NCBI RefSeq assembly: GCF_000272045.2
Contig: NZ_AJYZ02000019.1
Span: 472,854-536,853 of the forward strand
Direction: 5' to 3'
Origin: Vibrio crassostreae 9ZC13
Lineage (GTDB): Bacteria; Pseudomonadota; Gammaproteobacteria; Enterobacterales; Vibrionaceae
DNA length: 64,000 nt
Position numbers and translations under genes: made by a program. Numbering within the stretch: position 1 is the first letter of the stretch; each line of letters begins with the position of its first letter. Below are positions 45,157 to 53,560 of this stretch, piece after piece. Under the pieces are notes generated by a model that saw nothing but the letters and a program-made list of their open reading frames with translations, did no database searches and had not been told where the DNA came from.

Positions 45157-46467
45157 TTACGGTTTATTTGCTGACAGATCTGATTCTAAGGTTTTTATTT
45201 TGTGTAAATAGACGTTCAGTATCCGAAGAGATTTCTGTAGTTCTTTTTGTTGTTCTTTTTCTGCATATTCAATGCGGCCAATCAATGGAAAAAGAGAGTT
45301 ACTGTACTCATAAGCTCGTGCAGTCTTTTGACTTTCACTTCCTCTAATTACATTCGCAAATACAGACCTGGCGTTAGAAAAGCGTCGGTGAAGTTGGGCG
45401 TAATCTGTGTTTAACTTTTCTTGTTCATTGGTGAACTCTTGGCGTAATCGTAGAATAGAAGACGAGTCCGGATACAGCTTGGTCAAATCAAGCGTCAATC
45501 GGTCTAAAATATCGATCTGATACACTTTGATTGGATCGGCAACCCAACCTTTCATTAGTGTGTCTAATTGGTTTACGACATTAGGTCTAACATCTTGAGA
45601 AATAGGAGCATATTCATATCTTAATGAATGTGCTATTTCATTAAGTTGTGAGATATCAGATGTGATGATTTGTTTAGTCAGATCTTTTAGTTGGTATTGC
45701 TTATAAAAGAAGTGAGAGGACAATGCTAAAGCAAGAAATCCGGCTAACAGGTAGACGACTAAATAATTAGAGGGTGTTTTATCGTCGACTTTCGATGTTG
45801 TTGCAGATTGCTTATTTGACACATCAATTTTAATGGTTGATGGTTGAGCCACTGGTGTTGGTTGTTTATTTTCTTCTGGAGCTCGGTACTTTCGTTGATT
45901 CTCTGCTTCGCGCAGGTTTGCTTCGGTCTCTTTATGTTCATCAACCCATTGCTTTAAGATTCGACGTACCCCACCTAATGAAGGTGCTTTTATACCGTAA
46001 TGTAGTCTTAGTTCTTCTTCAATTCTCATACATAAGCGATGGCAAGTTTCGATCAGCAGTACGTCGTCGGGGTTTGTTTTAATCGACTTTATTCGTTTTT
46101 CTGTGTGTTCAACCATCCAGTCTATCGCCCCAATCCTTGCGTTTGATTTTGTAATTTCTGGATATGCGGTAAACCAATAAACGACGCATAAGTCCAGAAT
46201 CGAACTGAGTCCGTCAGCTAAACCTTTTAAGCCATCATTATGTGTTGCTGCGACAGTAAAGTAGCAACTACAACGGAAATCTTTGCTGTTTTTCGAAAGT
46301 ATCGTTTTTGAAAGAGACTGAACCTTTTTCCAAGAGACTCTCCCTGTCACCTTATTAAGGTTATTAATTTGACGTTTTATCTCTGTAAAATCATCTAATG
46401 CGTTTGGGTTAGTTCCGCTAGGCTTTTCTTCGTCAATAGGCCGTCTTGTGAAATCTGAGGAGAACAT
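45157..46467 (-). CDS. vasL: VasL-type ImpA-domain membrane protein
   Basis: The protein has 436 residues from ATG 46467; a TTG five codons upstream (46482) is possible but lacks a ribosome site. The N-terminal ImpA-type domain (LSKTILSKNSKDFRCSCYF, GLADGLSSILDL, AIDWMVEHTEKRI) is shared with TssA. A single membrane helix lies at about residues 234-255 (VYLLAGFLALALSSHFF), and then comes a coiled helical C-terminus. VasL-type proteins in Vibrio accompany TssM and are thought to help TssA-related sheath priming or stabilisation. First gene of vasL-tssM-asnC. Confidence 0.85.
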   Translation of the reverse strand: MFSSDFTRRPIDEEKPSGTNPNALDDFTEIKRQINNLNKVTGRVSWKKVQSLSKTILSKNSKDFRCSCYFTVAATHNDGLKGLADGLSSILDLCVVYWFTAYPEITKSNARIGAIDWMVEHTEKRIKSIKTNPDDVLLIETCHRLCMRIEEELRLHYGIKAPSLGGVRRILKQWVDEHKETEANLREAENQRKYRAPEENKQPTPVAQPSTIKIDVSNKQSATTSKVDDKTPSNYLVVYLLAGFLALALSSHFFYKQYQLKDLTKQIITSDISQLNEIAHSLRYEYAPISQDVRPNVVNQLDTLMKGWVADPIKVYQIDILDRLTLDLTKLYPDSSSILRLRQEFTNEQEKLNTDYAQLHRRFSNARSVFANVIRGSESQKTARAYEYSNSLFPLIGRIEYAEKEQQKELQKSLRILNVYLHKIKTLESDLSANKP

Positions 46468-46545
46468 AATCTTGATATCCAACTGTATATATAAAGAAAT
46501 CGAAATTTAGCGATAACTAATAAATTTAGCCTCGCTTGTTTTTTA

Positions 46546-46574
46546 TTTATATTTTTCAAGGATTCTATAGTCAA
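46546..46574 (-). promoter_or_regulatory. Sigma-70 promoter of vasL-tssM-asnC
   Basis: Read on the minus strand: TTGACT (46574-46569), a 17-base spacer and TATAAA (46551-46546). Transcription would start near 46539, about 70 bases before the vasL start. Confidence 0.65.
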
Positions 46575-46586
46575 ACAGAATCCTTG
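46557..46586. promoter_or_regulatory. Inverted-repeat operator over the vasL promoter
   Basis: CAAGGATTCT (46557-46566) and AGAATCCTTG (46577-46586) are perfect 10-bp inverse copies with a 10-base spacer. The -35 element lies in the spacer. No T tract follows on either strand, so an operator is more likely than a terminator. Confidence 0.6.
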
Positions 46587-46625
46587 AATGTTAAAAGATT
46601 TGAAAAGTTCTTAATTTCAGCACTA

Positions 46626-46641
46626 TGTGACGTTATTCACA
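46626..46641. promoter_or_regulatory. Consensus CRP site
   Basis: TGTGA-CGTTAT-TCACA is a perfect match to the palindromic CRP core. Its centre is about 94 bases upstream of the predicted vasL transcription start on the minus strand, a spacing used by class I activation. Confidence 0.7.
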
Positions 46642-46688
46642 AAAAGATCAAAAATGTAACAATTTACGACTAGGCTTTATAAAATTTC

Positions 46689-46704
46689 AGTGATGAAAGT
46701 CACA
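46689..46704. promoter_or_regulatory. Second CRP-like site
   Basis: AGTGA-TGAAAG-TCACA has one mismatch to the CRP core. Its centre is 63 bases (six helical turns) from the first site and lies just before the small ORF at 46732. Confidence 0.5.
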
Positions 46705-46731
46705 TTTATGGTCTTTTTGGGGAGAAATAAT

Positions 46732-46806
46732 ATGAATCTAACTATTCCTGCGTGTGGTGCTTTGTTGATTAATAATTACTCTTGTCAATGGTTGCATAAA
46801 TATTAA
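46732..46806 (+). CDS. Possible 24-residue small protein or leader peptide
   Basis: ATG 46732 follows the strong ribosome site GGGGAGAAATAAT. The reading gives 24 residues (starting MNLTIPACGALLINN, ending HKY) and then TAA. It has two cysteines and no close cue to function. It stands 346 bases before the next gene. It could be a leader peptide or chance; the good ribosome site is the only support. Confidence 0.35.
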   Translation: MNLTIPACGALLINNYSCQWLHKY

Positions 46807-47152
46807 CTAACACTAAATTAGAAAAATGCTGTAAATGATTATGCTATAGGTTAAAGATAAAAAAGTGGCATGTTAGGTTTTTTGAATTTTGTAAATGCTA
46901 ATTTTCTTGTATTGAACAACCTTCTTTCTTTGGATGGTTGTTGGTCGTTTGATTTTTCAATTATTGATAGTTTTGATTTTATAAATGAATTTTATTTGTA
47001 ATTATTCGTAATGCATTTTCTTGTAGATATATCGTTTTTTTTGCTAGTTATAATGTCGTAAATGGCGGGTGTGACCGTCTCCTTATTGTAAAAGACATAA
47101 TACTTGCTATCTTGCGCATCTAGTTAATATATGGATGAACTCAGAGGGAAGC

Positions 47153-47758
47153 ATGCGAAACCTAAGTCAAATCGGTCTAATATCCACAATGTGTCTTTTT
47201 TCGTCCATCGCAATCGCGAAGGGTGAAAGATATGGTGGTTCAGTAAATATGCTGAGCATAGACACTATAGAATATGAAGAAGGACCGAGTGGCCAAGTAG
47301 ATGCTCTGCGTTACGGGTTCGTCCATACACGTCCAATTGATGAAAGTAACAACCGATGGCGTTGGTGGCTAGGTTTTAATTATTTGGCTGAAGACGACAT
47401 CGAAGCTCCAAAGAATGGCGTTTATAACGAGGTAACCAATTACGAATTTCGTATTGTGCCTCAGTATGCTTTAGGTAGCTGGTCGGTGTTCACACCTTAT
47501 ATAGGTGCAGGCTTGTCTTTAGGTTACTCGCAATACTCAAACCGTTGGAAAGTTGACGACCAAGGCTTTCGTTACGGCGAACAACTTGAAGATATCGATC
47601 AATTTGAAGCTGGCGCTGTTGTGACTTTTGGTAGTGTGATCAAGTTAGGAAGTAACCCAGACGCTCATTTACAAATAATCCCGCAAGCTTCATACATCTT
47701 ACCTTTTTATAACGAAGGTCTAGGTGGTGTCGAGTTTAGTGTTTCTCTTCTGTTTTAA
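47153..47758 (+). CDS. Outer-membrane beta-barrel-like protein in the T6SS cluster
   Basis: The protein has 201 residues. ATG 47153 is chosen because AGAGGG lies just upstream and a clean signal peptide follows (LIGLISTMCLFSSIAIA-like, cut near residue 22); an ATG at 47135 adds six residues. The mature part alternates hydrophobic and polar residues, with aromatic girdles (WRWWLGFNYLA, WSVFTPYIGAGLSLGYS) and ends in Phe (VEFSVSLLF). This is typical of an 8-stranded barrel. It is first in the operon with FHA and tssJKL. The T6SS role is unknown. Confidence 0.75.
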   Translation: MRNLSQIGLISTMCLFSSIAIAKGERYGGSVNMLSIDTIEYEEGPSGQVDALRYGFVHTRPIDESNNRWRWWLGFNYLAEDDIEAPKNGVYNEVTNYEFRIVPQYALGSWSVFTPYIGAGLSLGYSQYSNRWKVDDQGFRYGEQLEDIDQFEAGAVVTFGSVIKLGSNPDAHLQIIPQASYILPFYNEGLGGVEFSVSLLF

Positions 47759-47767
47759 AGGCTATTC

Positions 47768-49264
47768 ATGCGTATAAATCAATTGGTTTTGGTGATCTCA
47801 AAGTGCCCAGAAGAATACGTTGGATCTAAGAGCATAGAAATGCCTGAAGAAGGTGGATCTCTAGGGCGAGAAGCAGGTTGTACAGTGACTTTAACGGATC
47901 ACAACCGATTCATATCTGGTACGCACTGTCTATTGAGTATATATGGAGACACTTATTACATTAGTGATGTGAGTACAAATGGCACATTGGTTAATGGTAA
48001 TAAGATCCTTAAGAATCAGCCAGTCTCATTATGTGACGGCGATAGAGTGTCTTTGGGACAATATGAAGTGAGTATTTCTCTTGAGTTGGTAACGACTTCA
48101 TACGACATAGCTTCTGAAATAGCACCAGAAAGAGATTCAACAGACCCTTTAATGAACTTGGAAGAGTCCGTTGTTGAAGAAGAGACAGAGGCAGGCACGC
48201 TAGAAGATCTCTTTATGGAAACGAAACCTGATGGTGTTGAGACCCATGATCCCGTCGAACACTTAAAATTCTCAATGCAAAGAGATGATGACTACCTTGT
48301 TAGAGACGAAAGCAACGATAAAAGCCTTACGAAGTCATCGACAGAACATCAAAGGCAAGTCGTTGATGACAGTCTGAGTATCCATTCTGAGTTTGACCTT
48401 CCTAGTCTGATTCCTGAAGATTGGATGGGGATGGAAGAAGAACAGCAGGCGAACCTGAAAGCTAAAGATGTCGCCGATGATCAAGCTAAGATATCGAACC
48501 GTTTGAAACCAGCAAGCGTTGAAGGTTCAGATCTTAAGTCAGATACACCTAACGGCAGTTCAGGGACTCTCAAAAATAAACTACCAGAAGTGCCACCTGT
48601 CACTATTATACCTCATTCTACAAACATACAGAGCCATAAATGGGAAGAGGTGACACAAGAATTTGTCTCTCATACCGAACCACAAGAGCAGCCTGTTGAA
48701 AGTGAGAGTAGAACTCAGAATAATATCGCATTGAGTGAAACTTCTTACGAACATGAAAATGTAACACATGCATTCTTTGAAGGACTGGGCGTTGATTTAG
48801 AATCTGACACGAAACATGACGCTCTATTTTTTAAACAAATGGGCGCTTGTTTACGATTGTGTATCGATAATTTGTACAAAGATTTACAGAGTGTTGAAGA
48901 GCTTACTGACGAAAGTTCATTTGCCCACAATGATCTTAGCCTAACTACATTGATGTTAACGCTCAATAGTCAAAATCTATTGGCTCCAAATGAGCTAATT
49001 GAACAGATACTGGATGAACTTAGCGAGCACGATACCTTATATGCGAAGGCAATTAACGACTTGGTATTGGAGCAACTAAAAGCGAATGATCCTCAGCAGT
49101 TTGCAAACACTTTAAGCCAAGAGACACGCTTCCTTAGTAAATCAAAGTTGTGGAAAAAGTACAGTGAACATTATGAGCAAAGTACTAGACAATTCAATGA
49201 GTCAACTTTTAAAGCGTTGATGAAAGACAGATACAATAAGGTTGCAAAAGCTGATCATGCGTAA
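47768..49264 (+). CDS. tagH: FHA-domain T6SS protein (TagH/Fha-like)
   Basis: The protein has 498 residues. The N-terminal FHA domain (about 20-105) has the phospho-threonine-binding pattern GSLGREAGC, SGTHC and STNGTLVNG. A long acidic, low-complexity middle follows. The C-terminal helical domain (ALFFKQMGACLRLCIDN) is the T6SS-specific part. In other systems the FHA protein is the target of the T6SS kinase, here encoded at 32348. The gene overlaps tssJ by 8 bases. Confidence 0.88.
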   Translation: MRINQLVLVISKCPEEYVGSKSIEMPEEGGSLGREAGCTVTLTDHNRFISGTHCLLSIYGDTYYISDVSTNGTLVNGNKILKNQPVSLCDGDRVSLGQYEVSISLELVTTSYDIASEIAPERDSTDPLMNLEESVVEEETEAGTLEDLFMETKPDGVETHDPVEHLKFSMQRDDDYLVRDESNDKSLTKSSTEHQRQVVDDSLSIHSEFDLPSLIPEDWMGMEEEQQANLKAKDVADDQAKISNRLKPASVEGSDLKSDTPNGSSGTLKNKLPEVPPVTIIPHSTNIQSHKWEEVTQEFVSHTEPQEQPVESESRTQNNIALSETSYEHENVTHAFFEGLGVDLESDTKHDALFFKQMGACLRLCIDNLYKDLQSVEELTDESSFAHNDLSLTTLMLTLNSQNLLAPNELIEQILDELSEHDTLYAKAINDLVLEQLKANDPQQFANTLSQETRFLSKSKLWKKYSEHYEQSTRQFNESTFKALMKDRYNKVAKADHA

Positions 49265-49757
49265 ACTTATAATCCCCATTACCTTGTTTCTATTATCAGG
49301 TTGTTCTATGTGGGAGCAGTTCAAAGAGTCCTCAGGGATTACTCCAGACACTTCTTCGATTGAACTTGTTATCGAAGCTTCAGAACACCTCAATGTTCGT
49401 GACCAAGGTCAATCGTCCCCAGTTATTCTGAGAGTTCACGAACTAACGTCTCCAGTTATGTTCCGTAGTTTGGACTTCTTCTCTTTGTTCGAAAATGATA
49501 AGGCCTCCTTGGGGGATGAATACATTAAACGGTACGAATATCAGCTGCAACCAGGAGACAAGTTGCACGAGATTCTAGAGTTAGACCCAACAACTAGAGC
49601 ATTGGGTTTTTCTGTCGCATTCCGCGATATCAATGGCTCATCTTGGCGGAAGGTCGAAGTGATCGAAGAAAAAAGTGAGTACTTCCTCAGACTAAAACTT
49701 GAGGGTAGCGAATTATCTTCGAACAATACTCGTGGTATTGAACAGACGTATTTTTAA
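49257..49757 (+). CDS. tssJ: T6SS outer-membrane lipoprotein TssJ
   Basis: The protein has 166 residues. ATG 49257 is chosen because the lipoprotein signal then starts correctly (MRKLIIPITLFLLSGC, cysteine at 16). The start lies inside the end of the FHA gene. The mature domain is a beta sandwich with IELVIEASEHLNVRDQGQSS, which is the typical TssJ start, and the loop region that binds the TssM periplasmic domain. Confidence 0.93.
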   Translation: MRKLIIPITLFLLSGCSMWEQFKESSGITPDTSSIELVIEASEHLNVRDQGQSSPVILRVHELTSPVMFRSLDFFSLFENDKASLGDEYIKRYEYQLQPGDKLHEILELDPTTRALGFSVAFRDINGSSWRKVEVIEEKSEYFLRLKLEGSELSSNNTRGIEQTYF

Positions 49758-49768
49758 GGAACTGACGA

Positions 49769-51094
49769 ATGTCTTTATATAATCCAGTTGTTTGGCAAGA
49801 TGGTATGTTCATGAAGCCTCAACATTTCCAACAACTAGACCGATCTCAAAGTAAGTTATCTAACATGCTTAGCTCTAATAGCTCTCCATTACATTGGGGA
49901 GTAAAAAAAATTGAGATTAATACTGAGCTATTGGCATTAGGAAAAATCGGAATCACACGAGCAGAAGGTATATTACAAGACCGCACGCCATTTGATTTAC
50001 CGCTTCTTGCTGAACTTCCAGAAGTAAGAGATGTTGACCCATCTATTGCGGATAAAGTGGTGTACTTATGTTGCCCACTACCATCAGAGCGTTCGGAACT
50101 CTTTGGAGGTAATGGTGACGGTGCTCGTTATAACATGGAGACCCAAGAAGCCGTCGATGCATGTTATGAATCAGAAGATATGGCAAGTATTGTGGTGGGT
50201 AAACTTAACTTCTTCTTAATGTACGACCACGAAGATAAGAGTGCTTATACATCGATACCCATTTTAAAAATTTCCGAAGTGAAGCCCGACGGAAGCATCA
50301 TTTTGGATGAGAACTATATCCCGACGTGTATTGATATTCATGCTTCTACCGTTTTAAGCAAGTTCGCGACTGAATTCGCGTCAATGCTCAAACATAGAGC
50401 AGAATCTATAGTTCAGCGTTTGGGGGTGGTTGACCAACAGGGCGTATCATCTGTTGCTGACTTTATGTTGTTACAAGCCTTAAATCGCTACGAACCGTTG
50501 TTCTGGCATTTTGCAAGCGTAGAGGGTGTTCACCCAGAGTCGTTTTACCGAATCCTATTACAAGCTGAGGGTGAATTATCCACATTGTGTTCTGCATCTC
50601 GCAGACCACAAGAGTTCACCAAATATAACCACAGCCAACTTACTGATTGTTTATCTCGGACACTTGATAGCGCGAAAATGACACTCAGTGTGATGTCAGA
50701 GCAACGCGCAATACCTCTAACATTGAGAGAGCAAAGCTACGGAATTCGAACAGCAGCAATTCCAGACAGTAAAATTGTCGAATCTACGACGTTTATTCTT
50801 GCTGTTAAAGCAGACGTACCGCTTGATATTTTACATACACAATTTGTGAGCCAAACTAAGATTGGTTCGATCGACAATATTCGCGATCTAATTAACTTAC
50901 AATTGCCGGGCATTGAAATGAAACCAATGCCAGTGGTACCTCGAGCGTTGCCTTATCATGCAGGTTATACCTATTTTGAGCTCGATAAAGCGAGTGACGA
51001 ATGGAATGCATTGAATAACACAGCTGCCATCGCTGTCCATATTGCAGGTGACTTCGCGAACTTGTCACTACAGCTTTGGGCTGTACGCCTATGA
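49769..51094 (+). CDS. tssK: Baseplate-membrane connector TssK
   Basis: The protein has 441 residues, full length. The N-terminus VVWQDGMFMKPQHFQQLDR is the family signature. TssK trimers join the baseplate (TssFG) to TssL/TssM. A strong AAGGA stands 9 bases upstream. The stop overlaps tssL in an ATGA. Confidence 0.96.
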   Translation: MSLYNPVVWQDGMFMKPQHFQQLDRSQSKLSNMLSSNSSPLHWGVKKIEINTELLALGKIGITRAEGILQDRTPFDLPLLAELPEVRDVDPSIADKVVYLCCPLPSERSELFGGNGDGARYNMETQEAVDACYESEDMASIVVGKLNFFLMYDHEDKSAYTSIPILKISEVKPDGSIILDENYIPTCIDIHASTVLSKFATEFASMLKHRAESIVQRLGVVDQQGVSSVADFMLLQALNRYEPLFWHFASVEGVHPESFYRILLQAEGELSTLCSASRRPQEFTKYNHSQLTDCLSRTLDSAKMTLSVMSEQRAIPLTLREQSYGIRTAAIPDSKIVESTTFILAVKADVPLDILHTQFVSQTKIGSIDNIRDLINLQLPGIEMKPMPVVPRALPYHAGYTYFELDKASDEWNALNNTAAIAVHIAGDFANLSLQLWAVRL

Positions 51095-51882
51095 GTTACG
51101 CCGAAAACGATGTCACAGTAGTACTATTTCAACCAGAGCCAGGCAAGCCAATGGAGGTTATGCCTGCACCTGATTTATCTAGAAATATTGCGGTAAGAGA
51201 CCTAAATGTTGAGAGTATGGGTGTTAATCCTTTGGTCGATCAGTTTACTTGGTTAATCGCCAGTCTCTCATGCATGTCTTCGATTCCTTGGTTGGACGAC
51301 CCTGGCCCTTTTAGAGAACAAGTTGCACGAGAAATTCGCAAAGGTGAGCGAAAGCTCAATGAAATGGAGTTGGATCGAGCATCAATATTGGTCATACGCT
51401 ATTGCTTATGTGCTGCGATAGACGAATCTGTATGTCGACAAGAGTGGGGGGCGAACAGTCATTGGAGTACAAATAGTTTGTTGTCTGAGTTTCATAACGA
51501 AACATCGGGTGGCGACAAGTTCTTCACCATCTTAGAGCGCTTAAAAGCTGACCCTCGAAAATATAGACACGTAATAGAATTCCTCTATTTGTTGCTGCAG
51601 CTAGGGTTCCAAGGCAAGTATGGTCGAGAAGAGCGTGGCAACGAAAAGCTTTCAGAGATAGGAAATACTATCTATCGCTTAGTTAGAGACGAGCGTTTAG
51701 CTGAGCAGGAAAAAGTAACGTTAGTTAACTTAAAGGCTAAGTACTTAAAAAAACCGCTCAAACGGGTTATTTCCCCTAAGTTAATTCTTGGCGTCAGTAC
51801 TGTCATCTTTGGCGTTATGTATGCTGCGACTTACTTGGTTATTGACCTAAAATTTCAGCAGCTTTTGGATGTGTATCAGTAG
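51091..51882 (+). CDS. tssL: T6SS inner-membrane protein TssL (DotU)
   Basis: The protein has 263 residues. ATG 51091 overlaps the tssK stop (ATGA). The DotU fold is seen in NPLVDQFTWLIASLSCM, VIRYCLCAAIDESV and LLSEFHNETSGGDKFF. The single membrane helix is at the C-terminus (GVSTVIFGVMYAATYLV). No peptidoglycan-binding OmpA extension is present, so anchoring must come from elsewhere. It is the last core gene. Confidence 0.95.
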   Translation: MSYAENDVTVVLFQPEPGKPMEVMPAPDLSRNIAVRDLNVESMGVNPLVDQFTWLIASLSCMSSIPWLDDPGPFREQVAREIRKGERKLNEMELDRASILVIRYCLCAAIDESVCRQEWGANSHWSTNSLLSEFHNETSGGDKFFTILERLKADPRKYRHVIEFLYLLLQLGFQGKYGREERGNEKLSEIGNTIYRLVRDERLAEQEKVTLVNLKAKYLKKPLKRVISPKLILGVSTVIFGVMYAATYLVIDLKFQQLLDVYQ

Positions 51883-51968
51883 CATCAGATTTAATTGTGA
51901 GATCTTCTGTCCGTTTTTAAAAATAGACTCGAAGTAACAGTCTCATCCTTCATTTTCACTACGTACTT

Positions 51969-51998
51969 AGAGAGATTGCAGCAAGCAATCTCTCTTAT
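51969..51998 (+). terminator. Hairpin between tssL and the PAAR gene
   Basis: AGAGAGATTGC (51969-51979), the loop AGCAA and GCAATCTCTCT (51985-51995) form a perfect 11-bp stem, but the T tract is weak. It separates the core operon from the PAAR effector unit and may attenuate read-through. Confidence 0.6.
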
Positions 51999-52030
51999 CA
52001 TACATCTATTGGAATTTAATTGGATTTACT

Positions 52031-53548
52031 ATGGGCGTAACAGTTTGTGCTAATGGACTCAGCGTAGTTCATCAAGGCTCAGGAGGAGAAGCGAACGCAA
52101 CACTCCCTGATGTTTGTTTAACAACAGTCGGCAAACCTGTTGTTCCTATCCCTTATGGTAACAATGCAAAGTCCGCCGATTTAGTAGGCGGCACCACGAC
52201 CGTCTCTATGGATGGCGGTAACAGCATTGCTATTAAAGGCAGTAAATTCAGCGCCAGTACTGGCGATGCAGGTGGTGATAAAAAGGGCGTAGCCTCAGGC
52301 ACTATTGAAGCCGAGGCCGAATTCATATCAGCTTCTCCTACCGTTAAGTTCGAAGGTGTCGGTGTATGCCGCCTTTCTGATCAAATGACCATGAATAAAG
52401 CCAACACCATGTGTTTAGGCGGAGCTCAAAACCCTTCGGTTTCTGTGACAGAAGAGCAAGAAGGGACGTATACGGTAGACCTGTTTCTTTCTTATTCTGA
52501 TGGAGAACCTGTTCAAGGGGCTACATATAAACTGATTGATCAAACCGGCGCTTCCTTTGAAGGTACATTAGATAATGTAGGCAAAGCTTCGGTGAGTGGG
52601 GTTGCACCTGGTGAATTTAACATTGACTATGGTGAAGATAGTCGCGAATTCATGCCAAACATCCCAACTAAAACCAACCCTAATTTCAACCCAAATGCGA
52701 ATGCCCAATTAATTATTGAAGAAGCCAAACGAGGTGAGGTTGGTTTCTGGGAAAATTCTTGGAAGAGAATGTCTGGCGCTGCCAGCTGGATCTGGGGGGT
52801 AATTTTAGGTGACTTTAATGATGATGCATCGGTAGAGCAAATCATTGCAAACACAGCGCTGACAATGATCCCCGTCGTAGACCAAGCAGCAGATGTACGA
52901 GACCTTTCAGCAAATATCATGACACTATTAAGTGAAGAAGAACGAGATAAGCCAGAAAATTGGTTGGCACTCTCTTTGACTTTGATCGGTTGTGTCCCAA
53001 CGTTTGGCAGTGCAGTTAAAGGTACATGTAAAGTTGCTTTGAAAGGTGGTAAGGGTACATCGAAAGACACTTTACTCGCGGTACTTCGTGGTATGGGTAA
53101 AGGTGACCCAGAAAAGTTCTTACGTACATTAGATTGGGTTGATTACGCCAAGCAGGCGAGCAATATTGTATCTGATGTTCTAAAACCTTGTATCGAAGTG
53201 GCGAGTGAGCTTGCTTCTTACGCCAATCGCATGGGAGCAGATGAATTAGCAGAATACTTCTTAAAGCTAGCCGATGAAGTGAAAATCATCGATAAAATGG
53301 TGCCGGATAAACTAAAAGAAGCGATGGGTGAGTTTGATAAGCTTTTTGCTCGAATCTTAGATAAGGGTGAGAAAACTTACCCAGCAAAAGTGAAACATAA
53401 TACCGGCGAGTCTGCTCAGTCAGGAAAGAACTCTGCAAAGGCGAATGAAGAGAAAGATAAAAAGCCTGTTAGGTGTAAGATCTGTCGCCGAATTGCAGGG
53501 AAGAAAAACGGTCAGTGTAAAGACGCATTAAAAGCTAGATATAGTTAA
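52031..53548 (+). CDS. PAAR-like (DUF4150) effector carrier with pre-toxin region
   Basis: The protein has 505 residues. Residues 1-135 form a DUF4150/PAAR-like tip (start MGVTVCANGLSVVHQGSGG; core CRLSDQMTMNKANTMCLGG) that sharpens the VgrG spike. A small carboxypeptidase-regulatory-like beta domain follows (about 140-205). Then comes a hydrophobic pre-toxin stretch with TMIPVVDQAADVRDL and LIGCVPTFGSAVKG, as seen before toxin domains in polymorphic toxins. The C-terminus has a small Cys cluster (CKICRR...QCK) and stops at 53548. The frame then continues directly into an AHH nuclease gene 12 bases later. As I recall, the V. parahaemolyticus counterpart (VP1415) is one fused PAAR-AHH protein. 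Confidence 0.88.
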   Translation: MGVTVCANGLSVVHQGSGGEANATLPDVCLTTVGKPVVPIPYGNNAKSADLVGGTTTVSMDGGNSIAIKGSKFSASTGDAGGDKKGVASGTIEAEAEFISASPTVKFEGVGVCRLSDQMTMNKANTMCLGGAQNPSVSVTEEQEGTYTVDLFLSYSDGEPVQGATYKLIDQTGASFEGTLDNVGKASVSGVAPGEFNIDYGEDSREFMPNIPTKTNPNFNPNANAQLIIEEAKRGEVGFWENSWKRMSGAASWIWGVILGDFNDDASVEQIIANTALTMIPVVDQAADVRDLSANIMTLLSEEERDKPENWLALSLTLIGCVPTFGSAVKGTCKVALKGGKGTSKDTLLAVLRGMGKGDPEKFLRTLDWVDYAKQASNIVSDVLKPCIEVASELASYANRMGADELAEYFLKLADEVKIIDKMVPDKLKEAMGEFDKLFARILDKGEKTYPAKVKHNTGESAQSGKNSAKANEEKDKKPVRCKICRRIAGKKNGQCKDALKARYS

Positions 53549-53560
53549 AAGGTAAGAGCT

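Larger units (their letters stand above)
46468..47152. other. Divergent regulatory region between vasL and the beta-barrel-FHA-tssJKL operon
   Basis: About 685 bases. It holds a near-consensus minus-strand promoter (46546-46574), a 10-bp inverted repeat over it, two CRP-like sites, a 24-codon ORF with a strong ribosome site, another inverted repeat (AACAACC 46915-46921 with GGTTGTT 46936-46942), and a plus-strand TATAAT (47049-47054). No other gene is supported. Confidence 0.7.

Noticed and set aside
45150..45347. Plus-strand frame over the vasL end
   Set aside because: Antisense shadow of vasL without a ribosome site.
46866..46884. TGGCATGTTAGG as a sigma-54 promoter before the beta-barrel gene
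   Set aside because: No GC or GT at the -12 position.
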